This document shows positions 9,313-18,317 of a stretch of 64,000 nt of DNA, piece by piece (the first letter of the stretch is position 1; each line of letters opens with the position of its first letter). Source of the DNA: Streptomyces sp. Tu 3180 (GTDB lineage: Bacteria > Actinomycetota > Actinomycetes > Streptomycetales > Streptomycetaceae); assembly GCF_009852415.1 (NCBI RefSeq), contig NZ_WOXS01000002.1:4876001-4940000 (forward strand). Direction: 5' to 3'. The notes under the pieces were generated by a model. It worked only from the letters and a program-made list of their open reading frames with translations. It was not told the DNA's origin and did no database searches. The position numbers were made by a program, and so were the translations under genes.

Positions 9313-10176
9313 GTGCACCGCCGGCACAACGGGCTCAGGACCGCGGTCCTCCTCGGGGGACTGTCCGCACTCATCATCGTCATCGGCGGTTTCTTCGGCC
9401 GCACGGGGCTCGTCGTCGCCGTTCTGATCGCCCTCGGCACCAACGCGTACGCCTACTGGAACAGCGACAAGCTGGCCCTGCGCGCGATGCGCGCCCGCCC
9501 GGTGAGCGAGTTCGAGGCCCCGGGGCTGTACCGCATGGTCCGCGAGCTCTCCACCCAGGCCCGCCAGCCCATGCCCCGCCTGTACATCTCCCCGACCGAG
9601 GCACCCAACGCCTTCGCCACCGGCCGCAACCCGCGCAACGCCGCCGTGTGCTGCACCGAAGGCGTCCTGCGCCTGCTCGACGAGCGCGAGCTGCGCGGCG
9701 TCATCGGCCACGAGCTCAGCCACGTCTACAACCGCGACATCCTGATCTCCTCGGTCGCCGGCGCCCTCGCCTCCGTGATCATGTTCCTGGTCAACTTCGC
9801 CTGGCTCATCCCGATCGGCCGCTCCGACGACGACGACGGTCCCGGCCTCCTCGGCATGCTGCTGATCATGATCCTCGGCCCGCTCGCCGCGTCCCTCATC
9901 CAGCTGGCCATCAGCCGCTCCCGGGAGTACGAGGCGGACGCCTCCGGAGCCCAGCTCACCGGCGACCCGCTCGCCCTCGCCGGCGCCCTGCGCAAGCTGG
10001 AACGGGGCACCAAACAGCTCCCGCTGCCCCCCGAGCCCCGCATCGAGACGGCCAGCCACATGATGATCGCGAACCCCTTCCGACCGGGGCAGGGGCTGTC
10101 GAAGATGTTCTCCACACACCCGCCGATGGCGGAACGCATCGCCCGGCTCGAGAAGATGGCAGGTCGCACCCCGTGA
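9313..10176 (+). CDS. htpX: HtpX-type membrane zinc metalloprotease
   Basis: A 287-residue M48B protease that degrades misfolded membrane proteins. Two transmembrane segments lie at the N-terminus (about 8-50), the zinc motif HELSH starts at residue 133, two more hydrophobic segments follow, and the third zinc ligand is in the EYEADASG motif near 206. The GTG at 9313 is preferred over upstream in-frame codons because GGAGGG lies about six bases before it and the resulting N-terminus matches the family. The stop overlaps the GTG of the YccF gene, so the two form a coupled pair, possibly a membrane-stress unit. Confidence 0.93.
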   Translation: MHRRHNGLRTAVLLGGLSALIIVIGGFFGRTGLVVAVLIALGTNAYAYWNSDKLALRAMRARPVSEFEAPGLYRMVRELSTQARQPMPRLYISPTEAPNAFATGRNPRNAAVCCTEGVLRLLDERELRGVIGHELSHVYNRDILISSVAGALASVIMFLVNFAWLIPIGRSDDDDGPGLLGMLLIMILGPLAASLIQLAISRSREYEADASGAQLTGDPLALAGALRKLERGTKQLPLPPEPRIETASHMMIANPFRPGQGLSKMFSTHPPMAERIARLEKMAGRTP

Positions 10177-10568
10177 AGACCATCCTGAACGTCATATGGC
10201 TCGTCCTCAGCGGCCTCTGGCTGTTCCTCGGCTACCTGGTCGCGGGCGTGCTGCTGTGCATCACGATCATCGGCATCCCCTTCGGCATCGCCGCCTTCCG
10301 CATCGGCGTCTACGCCCTGTGGCCCTTCGGGTACACCGCGGTCGAGCGCCGTGACGCGGGCGCCGCCTCCTTCATCGGCAACGTGCTGTGGGTGATCCTG
10401 GCGGGCTGGTGGCTGGCGATCGGCCACGTCGTCACCGGGCTCCTCCTGTGCGTGACCATCATCGGAATCCCGCTCGGCATCGCGAACTTCAAGCTGATCC
10501 CGGTCTCCCTGCTCCCGATGGGCCGCGAGATCGTGCGGACGGACCAGCCGTTCACCTCGCGCTGGTAG
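10173..10568 (+). CDS. YccF domain membrane protein
   Basis: A 131-residue protein made of two copies of one hydrophobic module. GYLVAGVLLCITIIGIPFGI and GHVVTGLLLCVTIIGIPLGI are clearly duplicated and are the hallmark of the YccF (DUF307) family. Four transmembrane segments are expected. The function of the family is not established. The GTG start overlaps the htpX stop by four bases, which suggests co-expression with the protease. Confidence 0.88.
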   Translation: MKTILNVIWLVLSGLWLFLGYLVAGVLLCITIIGIPFGIAAFRIGVYALWPFGYTAVERRDAGAASFIGNVLWVILAGWWLAIGHVVTGLLLCVTIIGIPLGIANFKLIPVSLLPMGREIVRTDQPFTSRW

Positions 10569-10778
10569 GACCCGGGACCGACCCGCCGGGCACGTCACGA
10601 CCCCGTGCGTCGTCCACAACCCGGATGTTGTCCACAGGGCTGCCCGACGGCCGGTGGGAGCCCGCACCATGGACGCATGACCGAGTACGAGGGCCCCGAT
10701 CCCCGATCAGGCACGCCGCCTGCGACACCGTCGGACCGGGCGGGCCACGACACGCGCCACGAGACCCCCGGAGGCCCG

Positions 10779-11279
10779 ATGAGCGGCTGGTGGACCCGTC
10801 TGGAGGAACGGACCCGCCAGGAGGTCGACGCGAGCGTGCTGGATGATCGCCGGATGGCGGCGGTCAAGGCCGTACGGGAGGCCCTACGCCCCCTGGGGCT
10901 GGGTCTGCGTGAGGCGGAGCAGGTGGTCCACGCGCGCTACGAGGCCCTCGGTGACCGGGTACGGCGCAGACCGCCCGATCCGCTCGACGTCCCCTTGCTC
11001 ACGGCCCGCGCCGCGGCACTCCCGGGCCGAGTGGCCGCGGTCGAGGCCCTGTGGGACGGCGACACCGTCCACGACTGGTTCGTGGTGCTGGTCGCCGTCC
11101 TGGACGACCCGGCCGGGGAGGGCCACCTGGCGACCGTCCACCACCGCCCCGGCGCGCCCCCGCCGGGCACCGCTGCCGCAGAGGCGGGCCGGGCCCTGGC
11201 CGACTCCCTCGGGGTGCCGTTCCACTTCGCTTCCCCGGACGTTCCCGACGACCGGGCCCCGCGGTGGCGAACAGCCTGA
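10779..11279 (+). CDS. Hypothetical actinobacterial protein
   Basis: A 166-residue protein I do not recognise. It starts MSGWWTRLEERTRQEVDASV, has a charged helical N-terminal half and an alpha/beta-looking C-terminal half (VHDWFVVLVAVLDDPAG). No signal peptide or membrane segment is seen. The ATG at 10779 is chosen because GGAGG sits just upstream. An in-frame ATG at 10677 would add 34 low-complexity residues and has no ribosome site. It converges with the permease gene on the other strand, with about 90 bases of GC-rich sequence between them. Confidence 0.7.
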   Translation: MSGWWTRLEERTRQEVDASVLDDRRMAAVKAVREALRPLGLGLREAEQVVHARYEALGDRVRRRPPDPLDVPLLTARAAALPGRVAAVEALWDGDTVHDWFVVLVAVLDDPAGEGHLATVHHRPGAPPPGTAAAEAGRALADSLGVPFHFASPDVPDDRAPRWRTA

Positions 11280-11370
11280 CGGTGTCCGCCCGAGGGGCCG
11301 GACCGGAGCCGCGGGCGGACCGCCGCGCCGCCCGGGCCCGGAGAACGCGGCCCGCGAGGCGCCGGCGCGG

Positions 11371-12618
11371 CTACCGGGCGGCCCTCGGCCGCCGCACCCC
11401 GTAGGCCAGCACACCCACCAGCAGCACACCCGCGCCGACCGCCACCGAGACCCACGGCAGCGAGAACGCCAGCACCACGCACCCGGCGAGCCCCACCGCC
11501 GGCACCACCCGCGCCGCCGGCCCAGGACGGAGCGTCCAGGCGGACGCGTTGGCCACCGCGTAATACGCCAGCACCCCGAAGGAGGAGAAACCGATCGCGC
11601 CCCGCACATCCACCGTGGCGGCCAGCACGGCGACCACAGCGCCCACGGCCAGCTCCGCCCGGTGCGGCACCTGGAACCGCGGGTGCACGGCGGCCAGACC
11701 ACCCGGGAGATGACCGTCCCGGGCCATGGCCAGCGTCGTCCGGGAGACCCCCAGGATCAGGGCGAGCAGCGAACCCAGCGCGGCCACCGCCGCACCCACC
11801 CGCACCACGGGCGCCAGCCCGGGAACCCCGGCGGCCCGCACCGCGTCGGCGAGCGGCGCGGTGGCGTCGCCCAGCCCCTTCGCCCCCAGCACGGAGAGGA
11901 CGGCCACGGCGACCGCCGCGTACACGACCAGCGCGATGCCCAGGGCCGTCGGGATCGCGCGGGGAATGGTGCGCGCCGGATCCCGGACCTCTTCGCCGAG
12001 GGTCGCGATCCGGGCGTACCCGGCGAAGGCGAAGAACAGCAGACCGGCCGCCTGGAGCACCCCGCCGGCACCGTCCGGAACCCCGACGCCCAGGCGCCCG
12101 GCGTCGGCCTCCCCGGACGTCAGGGACACGACCACCACGGAAGCGAGGACGGCCAGGACCACGGCCACGATCGCCCGCGTCAGCCACGCGGACTTCTGGA
12201 CACCGCCGTAGTTCACCGCGGTCAGCGCCACGACCGCGGCGACCGCCACGGCGTGCGCCTGCCCCGGCCAGACGTACGCGCCCACGGTGAGCGCCATCGC
12301 CGCGCAGGAAGCAGTCTTCCCGACCACGAACGCCCAGCCCGCGAGGTACCCCCAGAACTCCCCGAGCCGCTCCCGCCCGTACACGTACGTGCCGCCCGAG
12401 GCCGGGTACAGAGCGGCGAGGCGGGCCGACGAGGTGGCGTTGCAGTAGGCGACCACGGCGGCGACCGCGAGCCCGAGGAGCAACCCGGAACCGGCCGCCT
12501 GCGCGGCGGGCGCCAGGGCGGCGAAGATCCCGGCTCCCACCATCGAGCCGAGACCGATGACCACGGCGTCGCCGACACCGAGCGTGCGGCGGAGTCCGGA
12601 ACCGGAAGGCGCTGTCAT
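11371..12618 (-). CDS. APC-family amino acid permease
   Basis: A 415-residue transporter with about 12 hydrophobic segments. The N-terminal region GVGDAVVIGLGSMVGAGIFA is the APC superfamily signature around the unwound first helix that binds substrate. FAFAGYARIATLGEEVRDPA near the middle is the second conserved region, around helix 6, with the acidic residue following. The substrate cannot be told from sequence. The ATG at 12618 fits the start of the conserved region and follows an AGGGTG ribosome site. It is transcribed alone, convergent with the preceding gene. Confidence 0.88.
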   Translation of the reverse strand: MTAPSGSGLRRTLGVGDAVVIGLGSMVGAGIFAALAPAAQAAGSGLLLGLAVAAVVAYCNATSSARLAALYPASGGTYVYGRERLGEFWGYLAGWAFVVGKTASCAAMALTVGAYVWPGQAHAVAVAAVVALTAVNYGGVQKSAWLTRAIVAVVLAVLASVVVVSLTSGEADAGRLGVGVPDGAGGVLQAAGLLFFAFAGYARIATLGEEVRDPARTIPRAIPTALGIALVVYAAVAVAVLSVLGAKGLGDATAPLADAVRAAGVPGLAPVVRVGAAVAALGSLLALILGVSRTTLAMARDGHLPGGLAAVHPRFQVPHRAELAVGAVVAVLAATVDVRGAIGFSSFGVLAYYAVANASAWTLRPGPAARVVPAVGLAGCVVLAFSLPWVSVAVGAGVLLVGVLAYGVRRPRAAR

Positions 12619-12903
12619 GAGAGTGCACCCTACTGACGGGTGAAACCGCCGGCCGTACCTGAGGTGTCCCGCACACCGGGACGAGGTGAACAACCGGACG
12701 CGGCAGGGCGAACGGCCGGACAGAGGGGCGGCGGGCCTCCGGAGCGCCGGAGTCCGGAACCCGGGCGGCCGGAACCGCGACACGCGGGGGAACCGTGCCC
12801 GGAACCCGGCCGGCGGACGAGAAGGACGGGCACCACGGAGGTACCCGCCCTTCCTCGCGTCCGTGCGGCGCGCCGCCGTCACCGGCCCCCGGCCTCGCCG
12901 GCC

Positions 12904-13392
12904 CTACCGGTAGTTCACGAACTGCAGGGCGAAGTCGAAGTCCTTGCCCTTCAGCAGGGCGATGACGGCCTGCAGGTCGTCACGGCTCTTGGAGCTGACC
13001 CGCAGCTCGTCGCCCTGCACCTGGGCCTTCACGCCCTTCGGGCCCTCGTCGCGGATGATCTTCGCCACCTTCTTCGCGTTCTCCTGGGAGATGCCCTCCT
13101 GGATCGACGCGAAGATCTTGTACTCCTTGCCCGAGAGCTGGGGCTCACCCGCGTCCAGGGCCTTGAGGGAGATGCCGCGCTTGATCAGCTTGGACTGGAA
13201 GACGTCGAGGACGGCCTTCACCCGGTCCTCGGAGTTCGCCTCCATGAGGATCTTCTCCCCGGACCACGAGATCGAGGCACCCACGCCCTTGAAGTCGTAG
13301 CGCTGCGAGATCTCCTTGGCGGTCTGGTTGAGGGCGTTGTCGACCTCCTGCCGCTCGACCTTCGAGACGATGTCGAAACTGGAGTCGGCCAT
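12904..13392 (-). CDS. YajQ family nucleotide-binding protein
   Basis: A 162-residue YajQ (DUF520) protein. The start MADSSFDIVSKVERQEVDNA and the end KGKDFDFALQFVNYR are typical of the family. It folds as two similar halves with nucleic-acid-binding topology; cyclic-di-GMP binding is reported for some members in other bacteria, and whether this one does so cannot be read here. The ATG at 13392 is preceded by AAGGAG. It is oriented away from the tRNA-Tyr gene. Confidence 0.95.
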   Translation of the reverse strand: MADSSFDIVSKVERQEVDNALNQTAKEISQRYDFKGVGASISWSGEKILMEANSEDRVKAVLDVFQSKLIKRGISLKALDAGEPQLSGKEYKIFASIQEGISQENAKKVAKIIRDEGPKGVKAQVQGDELRVSSKSRDDLQAVIALLKGKDFDFALQFVNYR

Positions 13393-13628
13393 GTCCTGTG
13401 GCTCCTTGTATCGGGGTGCGTATCGGGCTGCGCACCGGATGCGTACCGGCGTACGTGGGGCGGCCACCGAGCCCGGAATCGGTCCCGGGCCGCATCCGAA
13501 CAAGCCTAGCCATCCCCCGGAGCCCGGGTGGCGATCAATCGGGTGGCGGAGCACCCCTGTCCATCGGGTATTGTTTACGTCGTTGCCAGGGAGCACCGCC
13601 GGAAGGCGGGTTCCGGGGCAGCGACCCC

Positions 13629-13710
13629 GGCGGTGTGCCCGAGCGGCCAAAGGGAGCAGACTGTAAATCTGCCGGCTCAGCCTTCCCAGGTTCGAATCCT
13701 GGCGCCGCCA
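13629..13710 (+). tRNA. tRNA-Tyr (GTA)
   Basis: An 82-nt class II tRNA. The acceptor stem GGCGGTG pairs with CGCCGCC, the anticodon GTA is at 13663-13665, a long variable arm follows, and the T-arm has loop TTCGAAT. CCA is not encoded. The gene is the attB site of the adjacent integrative element: its 3' half from 13661 lies inside the attachment core, so the functional tRNA is completed by element-borne sequence. Tyrosine codons need this tRNA, so the insertion must, and does, preserve it. Confidence 0.97.
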
Positions 13711-13715
13711 CACTG
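13661..13715 (+). repeat. Left attachment core (attL)
   Basis: A 55-bp sequence identical to 30232-30286. It starts in the anticodon loop of tRNA-Tyr and runs five bases past its 3' end. The base before and the base after differ from the right copy, which fixes the limits. Confidence 0.95.
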
Positions 13716-13720
13716 GGGAA

Positions 13721-13761
13721 GACCCTCTCCGACCAGCCATCACGGCAGGTGGGAGGGGGTC
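13721..13761 (+). terminator. Probable tRNA-Tyr terminator supplied by the element
   Basis: Imperfect stem between GACCCTCTCC and GGGAGGGGGTC, just after the tRNA and inside the element. It would replace the original terminator, which now lies beyond the right end at 30290-30332. It could also serve the integrase gene on the other strand. Confidence 0.5.
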
Positions 13762-13884
13762 TCTCGTTGTTGATCCCCGTTCGATTCGTCGTGGACGGGA
13801 CGCGGACGTGTCTCACCTCATACCGCGTGTATCCCACTGTCGATCAGTGCGCGTCCCCCAGGTGTCCCCCGGGGGAGAGCATGA

Positions 13885-15264
13885 TCACCCCGGCTCGTTC
13901 CACTCCCGGAGAGCCGCGTCGATCCGGCTGTTCGCACGCTCCCGGGTTTGGTCGAGCACCTTGGCGTACACCTTGTGCAGCACTGCGATGCTGTGGCCGG
14001 CGCGGCGGGCGCACTCCATCGCGTCCACGCCGGAACTGAGCCAGAACGACACTCCAGCGTGCCGAAGGTCGTAGGGGCGACGGGCCAGCAGTGAGGCTGT
14101 CTCTGCCTCGCTCAGCACGTCCCGGCGGGCCTTCGCCCATACCTCCCCGTAGCCGGTCTCCTGTAGCAAGCCGTTGCGGTTCGTCCGGAAGAGCCGGCCA
14201 TCAGGTGCCGTGCCCTGCTCTGCGATGTGCTGCCGCAGCATGCGGACGAAGTGCGGAGGGATGGGCACCGGTCGGGAATCCTTCTCGGCACGGGCCTTGA
14301 GGTGGCGCGTCTCGTGAGCCGTCCCGTCGTTCGTCCAGCTCCGTCCGGCCCGGACGATGCCCTGCCGCAGGGTGAGCATGCCCCACCCCGTTTCCGGGAG
14401 GTGGCACTGATCCGCGCGCAATCCGGCGGCTTCGGCCGGCCGCATGGCCGCGTAGTACAGGCATCCGAAGAACGCCTCCAGATGCCGCCCGCGGGGCCCC
14501 TGCTCGCGGACTCCCGCCAGGAGCGCCCGCACCTGCCGCGGATTGGCGACGCTCTCGGGGTCCACCGCCTCTACCGACTTCGGCGCGGTCCACTTCACGG
14601 CCGCGAGCGGGTTGACCGGGACGGTGAAGTACTTCTCCTCCACAGCGAGCCCCAGAACGTCACTCAGGCACGCACGCTTCCGCTTCGCGGTGCGCGGTGA
14701 CGCAGTCTTCCCGTCCAGCCGCAGCGAGAGGGCGTCCAGGGCCAGGCGTACGGTCGCGGAATCCTCCAGCGCGGACACCGGCATGGAGTGCTTGGCGATC
14801 CAAGCCAAGGCGCGGGCAACGTCGTCCGGCGGGGTCTCGTTCCAGCGGTTGCGGTTGTACGCCCACCCGTAGAGCGCCCGCCGCATGAGCGCGGCGTCCG
14901 GCATGCCCACCCTTGTCTTCACGAGCGCGGGAGTGATGGTGGCCAGCGCGTCGGCGTAGTTCCGCCGTGACTTCGCTGGGGCCTGCGCCCATTTGCGGTC
15001 GACGTAGGCACGGCTGTGCTCGTACCAGGTGATGGAGCTCTGCTTGGCGCGCAGCTCGGAGACCGGGAGGCCCGTCTCTTCGTCGAACTGGTCACCGCGC
15101 CGCACGGCGGACATGAGTTCCGAGCGGCGCCCCTCCGCCTGCACCTTGAGTGTGTAGCTCTTGGAGTGCTTACGCTCCCCGACCAGCCAACGAACGCGGT
15201 ATGGCTTTGGCCGATCTTTGCGGATCTCGATGGAGTAGAGGCGAACGTCGTACGTGAGTGGCAT
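13885..15264 (-). CDS. int: Tyrosine-type site-specific integrase
   Basis: A 459-residue phage-type recombinase with its 3' end toward the tRNA, as usual for AICEs. The N-terminal part (about 1-90) is an arm-binding-like basic region, followed by a core-binding helical domain and a catalytic domain. Catalytic marks are the arginine in YAAMRPAEAAGL, YDLRHAGVSFWL with the conserved Arg-His, the histidine of RRAGHS, and the nucleophile tyrosine in HKVYAKVLDQ. The first His of the usual HxLRH box is Tyr here. The ATG at 15264 gives MPLTYDVRLYSIEI as N-terminus. It should integrate and, with the excisionase, excise the element at tRNA-Tyr. Confidence 0.93.
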   Translation of the reverse strand: MPLTYDVRLYSIEIRKDRPKPYRVRWLVGERKHSKSYTLKVQAEGRRSELMSAVRRGDQFDEETGLPVSELRAKQSSITWYEHSRAYVDRKWAQAPAKSRRNYADALATITPALVKTRVGMPDAALMRRALYGWAYNRNRWNETPPDDVARALAWIAKHSMPVSALEDSATVRLALDALSLRLDGKTASPRTAKRKRACLSDVLGLAVEEKYFTVPVNPLAAVKWTAPKSVEAVDPESVANPRQVRALLAGVREQGPRGRHLEAFFGCLYYAAMRPAEAAGLRADQCHLPETGWGMLTLRQGIVRAGRSWTNDGTAHETRHLKARAEKDSRPVPIPPHFVRMLRQHIAEQGTAPDGRLFRTNRNGLLQETGYGEVWAKARRDVLSEAETASLLARRPYDLRHAGVSFWLSSGVDAMECARRAGHSIAVLHKVYAKVLDQTRERANSRIDAALREWNEPG

Positions 15265-15329
15265 GCAAACTCCAGAGGGGCCCACTGGAAGCGGGCCCCT
15301 CGTGTCTCGTGTGTGCGGGTGGTGGTCGA

Positions 15330-15515
15330 TCAGGCGGCGTCTTCCATCGACGACCACCAGGCGTCAAGGTCGCTGCGGCGGCAGCGGAGCTGTCCGTTCG
15401 GGAGCTTGATGAGCTTGGGAGCCTTGCCGCGGGCGCGCATGCGGTAGAAGGCGGCGCGGCTCATCTCGATCTCTTCCAGCACTTCCGGGAGCTTGAGCAT
15501 CTTGGGGGCAGCCAA
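15330..15515 (-). CDS. xis: Excisionase-like small helix-turn-helix protein
   Basis: A 61-residue MerR/AlpA-type DNA-binding protein: LPEVLEEIEMSRAAFYRMRA forms the winged helix-turn-helix, followed by LIKLPNGQLRCRRSDLDAWW. This is the usual shape of AICE excisionases, and the position directly upstream of int supports the role. The start is a TTG at 15515 because GAAGGAG lies eight bases upstream. The next internal ATG at 15500 has no such site. Confidence 0.82.
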   Translation of the reverse strand: MAAPKMLKLPEVLEEIEMSRAAFYRMRARGKAPKLIKLPNGQLRCRRSDLDAWWSSMEDAA

Positions 15516-15599
15516 GGCAAAGACTCCTTCTCAGGGTTCGGCGGGAGGGGGCGAACTCCCCGGGGCGGGGGGCTCGCGTCTGTCCGAGGTGCGGATTTC

Positions 15600-15810
15600 T
15601 GCGTCACCTGCGTCATCTGCGTCACCTGCCGCTGTGACCTGCGGTTTCGCGGTGACGCAGCACGGTGGAGGTGCGTCACCGGTGACACAGACCTGCGTCA
15701 TCGGGTGACGCGGGTGACGCGGGGTGACGCAGGGATCGGTCGTCTGCGTCACCGCTTTTTCGGCAGGTCAGTGGCCGTTTTCGGGGTGTGGGTGACGCAG
15801 GTGACGCAGC
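15600..15810. repeat. Iteron-like array of TGACGC units in both orientations
   Basis: At least twelve close copies of a 7-8 base unit, GTGACGCA or its complement TGCGTCAC, plus degenerate ones such as GTGACACA, packed in 211 bases between xis and the end of the replication operon. Spacing is irregular (about 9, 10, 20 and 30 bases). No gene of convincing quality covers 15516-15987. Such arrays act as replication iterons or as TraB recognition repeats in other actinomycete elements; which applies here is not shown by the sequence. Confidence 0.75.
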
Positions 15811-15922
15811 GTCTCTCTACTTCGGACAAAGAGGGGGGTGTCTGTTGTGGTGCGCGGCTCAGAGCGTGAAGAAGGAGCCGCTTCGCGGCGCGTCCATCGC
15901 AGGGCGGCTGCCGCCGCCGAAC

Positions 15923-15960
15923 AGCAAGAGGAGCACGCCGGGGCGGGTGCTCCTCTTGCT
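15923..15960 (-). terminator. Terminator after the replication operon
   Basis: A perfect 14-bp stem (AGCAAGAGGAGCAC with its complement) and a 10-base GC-rich loop, placed about 30 bases after the stop at 15988. It shields xis-int from the leftward replication operon. Confidence 0.8.
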
Positions 15961-15987
15961 TGTCCGGGCGGTCGTGGTGCCGCGCGG

Positions 15988-17472
15988 TCAGAAGGCCGCT
16001 TCCTGCTCGGGCGGGGGCGGCGCGGCGGCCGGCCGTGCAATCTCGATGTAGCGGGATGTGTTGGTGCGACCCCAGTCGATGAGGACACCCCGGGCCGCGA
16101 GGGTGGGCTGAAGGCGCTTGAGCCGGTCGGAGAGCACCTTGCCCGTGGTCGGCCACCCTTTGGGCAGGGGGCGGCACTCCTCGCCCGTGTAGAGGCCCGT
16201 GAGGCAGTGCAGCCATTCGGCGGACGTCATCCGCTGCTCGGTGCCCGGGTCGATGCTGGCGGCGTGCTTGAGCACCGTCTGCGCCAACAGGTCGCCCTCG
16301 ATGACGTCGTCGTTGAGGTCGTCCAGGCTGGCCCGGTAGGCGGCCAGCGCCCCCAGACCGGTGGCCGCGTCGAGTTGCGCGCACAGGTGCGCGAAGTCCG
16401 CCATACGCAGGTCGGTCGGGATGTCCGCCTCCGCCGCCCGCACCTGCACCGTCAGGTCCAGAAGCGAGCCGAGGATGATGGGCAACACCTCGGCGAAGTC
16501 GGACCACAGTTCCGCCTCGGTGCGCCGCACCCGCGGGCGTTCCAGGCGCAGGGGAAGGAGCCGTTCGGCGAGGTCGGGCCGGATCACGCCCACGTCGATG
16601 CCGGTCAGGAGCAGGGGACGGCGGTAGCCGACGCGGAAGACGTCCCCGTCGGTGAACAGGGCGCGCTTGACGTTCTCGGCCCCGGTGACGATGCAGCACA
16701 TGGCGTCGGACAGCTCCGGGGTCATGTGGGAGAGGTTGTCCAGGGCGGTGACCCACCCGGCGGCCACTGCCGTGATCAGGTTCTCCTCGTCCTTCGGTGC
16801 CCGGCGCAGGTCCCCGGTCATGCCCTCAATGATCCGCACGAGCATCCGCCCGCCGGTGGACTTGCCCGCGCCCTGCGGGCCGGTGAGGAACGGGGCCGGG
16901 ACGGGCACGGCCGGCCCCAGGCAGCCGATCAGCCAGGCGATGGCCAGGCACTCGGTCTCGGCGGTGGCGAAGTTGCACAGCCGCATCAGCAGATCGATGC
17001 CCTTGCCGTCGGTGTCCTTGACCGGCAGGGGCAGTTCCCCGGTGAGCTGGGTGCGCCGCCAGCAGACTTCCTGCGGGTCCGGGGTGCGGACGTCCCACCC
17101 GGTGGGGTGGATACGCACGGACTGCCCGTCGCTGCGCCCCAGGTCCAGCCACGTGGCCCCGCCGTAGCCGGGGGCGACGCGGATGTGCACGGGCTGCACG
17201 TCCTCGGTCAGCGCCAGCGCTTCGATCAGGTCGAGCGCCTCCTTCATGGCGGTGCCGTTGAACACGCCGATGCCGTCCTTGAACAGTCCGACCATGAGTT
17301 CCTGGCGGTGGCTGCCCGTGGTGCCCTGGGAGCGGATCGGGCGGGCCACGGGGTGACCGTTGCGCTGCGCGTACACGGTGCCGTCGGCGGTGCGGAAGTA
17401 CCGGAAGTGCGCTTGCGCGTAGTCGGTGATGATCTCGCGGGCGGGAGTCTTCTCGTCCTCGGACATGGTCAC
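15988..17472 (-). CDS. P-loop replication protein (helicase-like ATPase) of the AICE
   Basis: A 494-residue ATPase. The Walker A motif FLTGPQGAGKST is near residue 210, and ALDNLSHMTPELSDAMCCIV fits a Walker B and sensor region. The architecture resembles D5/DUF3987-type primase-helicases that follow a primase-polymerase in plasmids and phages, so it probably unwinds DNA in element replication. The C-terminal 100 residues include a winged-helix-like segment and end in a Pro-rich tail. The GTG at 17472 overlaps the stop of the primase-polymerase gene (GTGA); an ATG at 17466 is equally possible. The fusion partner found in single-gene Rep proteins is here a separate upstream gene. Confidence 0.78.
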   Translation of the reverse strand: MTMSEDEKTPAREIITDYAQAHFRYFRTADGTVYAQRNGHPVARPIRSQGTTGSHRQELMVGLFKDGIGVFNGTAMKEALDLIEALALTEDVQPVHIRVAPGYGGATWLDLGRSDGQSVRIHPTGWDVRTPDPQEVCWRRTQLTGELPLPVKDTDGKGIDLLMRLCNFATAETECLAIAWLIGCLGPAVPVPAPFLTGPQGAGKSTGGRMLVRIIEGMTGDLRRAPKDEENLITAVAAGWVTALDNLSHMTPELSDAMCCIVTGAENVKRALFTDGDVFRVGYRRPLLLTGIDVGVIRPDLAERLLPLRLERPRVRRTEAELWSDFAEVLPIILGSLLDLTVQVRAAEADIPTDLRMADFAHLCAQLDAATGLGALAAYRASLDDLNDDVIEGDLLAQTVLKHAASIDPGTEQRMTSAEWLHCLTGLYTGEECRPLPKGWPTTGKVLSDRLKRLQPTLAARGVLIDWGRTNTSRYIEIARPAAAPPPPEQEAAF

Positions 17473-18317
17473 AGTTCCAACCGGGTGCGGGCGTTGGTCC
17501 ACGCGTCCGCGCAGTGCCGGGCCGTCTCACCCTTGGCCTGCGCGGCGGTGAACAGGCGGGCGACGTGGGCGTCGGTGAGGCAGCCGCATCGGCCGTGCGT
17601 GGACAGCACCGCGAGGAACGTCCGGTACACGGTCGCGTGGACCGCGCTGCGGGTCTCGGCGATGCGCTGCTCCGCCATGGCGATGCCACGGTCTAGGTAG
17701 GCGGGTGTGCGGTGCGGGCACTGCCCGCCGCCGGATCGTGCGGGCACGGTAACGGCATGCGACGCCGGGCGGGCCGGGGAGGGCCCCTTGACGGCCAGCG
17801 CGCGTACGGCGTCCGGCAACTCGACCATCGTGCCGGTTCCGGGGACGAGATAGCGGGCGTAGGCCATGGTCGACTTGATGTCCACGCCGGGGCGCACCGC
17901 GTTCACGGAGCGCATGGCGCCCCGGTAGATCCAGTGCTCACCGCGCGTCGTCGGAACGGTCCGCGTCGCGGGCAAGGTGGTGCGGGCCCAGGCGATGGCG
18001 TCTGCGTCGTCCAGGTCGACCACGGTCAGGCCGGCACCGCCAGGGTGGTAGCCGACGCACACCGCCCGCCGCCACGCCGCCGCCCACGGAGGCGAGACGA
18101 TGACGGTCGGGTCGGTGGTGGCGGCGGCCCAGGCGTGGCAGACGCCGGGGCACCGGCACGGGCCCGGAATCTTCATGTTCGGCCGGCCGCCGCACGCGTT
18201 GTCCGCGCACGCCGGGCAGTTGCCGAACGGCACCTTGCCCCGGCGCAGGGGCAGCACGGGCACGCCGGACGCGGCAAGGCTCAACGCGGTGTGCTGGGGG
18301 CGCAGCGTCTCGCTCAC
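17469..18317 (-). CDS. Bifunctional DNA primase/polymerase (Prim-Pol)
   Basis: A 282-residue archaeo-eukaryotic-type primase. The start ALSLAASGVPVLPLRRGKVP is the usual Prim-Pol N-terminus. LTVVDLDDADA holds the metal-binding Asp pair, GEHWIYRG the conserved histidine, and GVDIKSTMAYARYLVPGTG the third motif. A cysteine-rich insertion with CPACADNACG and CRCPGVCHAW, common in actinobacterial versions, may bind zinc. The gene sits between the methylase and the ATPase with four-base overlaps on both sides, which marks one replication operon. Confidence 0.88.
   Translation of the reverse strand: MSETLRPQHTALSLAASGVPVLPLRRGKVPFGNCPACADNACGGRPNMKIPGPCRCPGVCHAWAAATTDPTVIVSPPWAAAWRRAVCVGYHPGGAGLTVVDLDDADAIAWARTTLPATRTVPTTRGEHWIYRGAMRSVNAVRPGVDIKSTMAYARYLVPGTGTMVELPDAVRALAVKGPSPARPASHAVTVPARSGGGQCPHRTPAYLDRGIAMAEQRIAETRSAVHATVYRTFLAVLSTHGRCGCLTDAHVARLFTAAQAKGETARHCADAWTNARTRLEL

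Noticed and set aside
12640..13509. A 289-codon plus-strand frame over yajQ
   Set aside because: Opposite strand to the clearly conserved yajQ; no motif.
15531..15752. A leftward frame encoding Val-Thr/Asp-Ala repeats
   Set aside because: The repeat pattern in the protein is simply the translated TGACGC array; no start with ribosome site.
15600..15810. A CRISPR array
   Set aside because: Units are 7-8 bases, in both orientations and unevenly spaced; there are no regular spacers and no cas genes.
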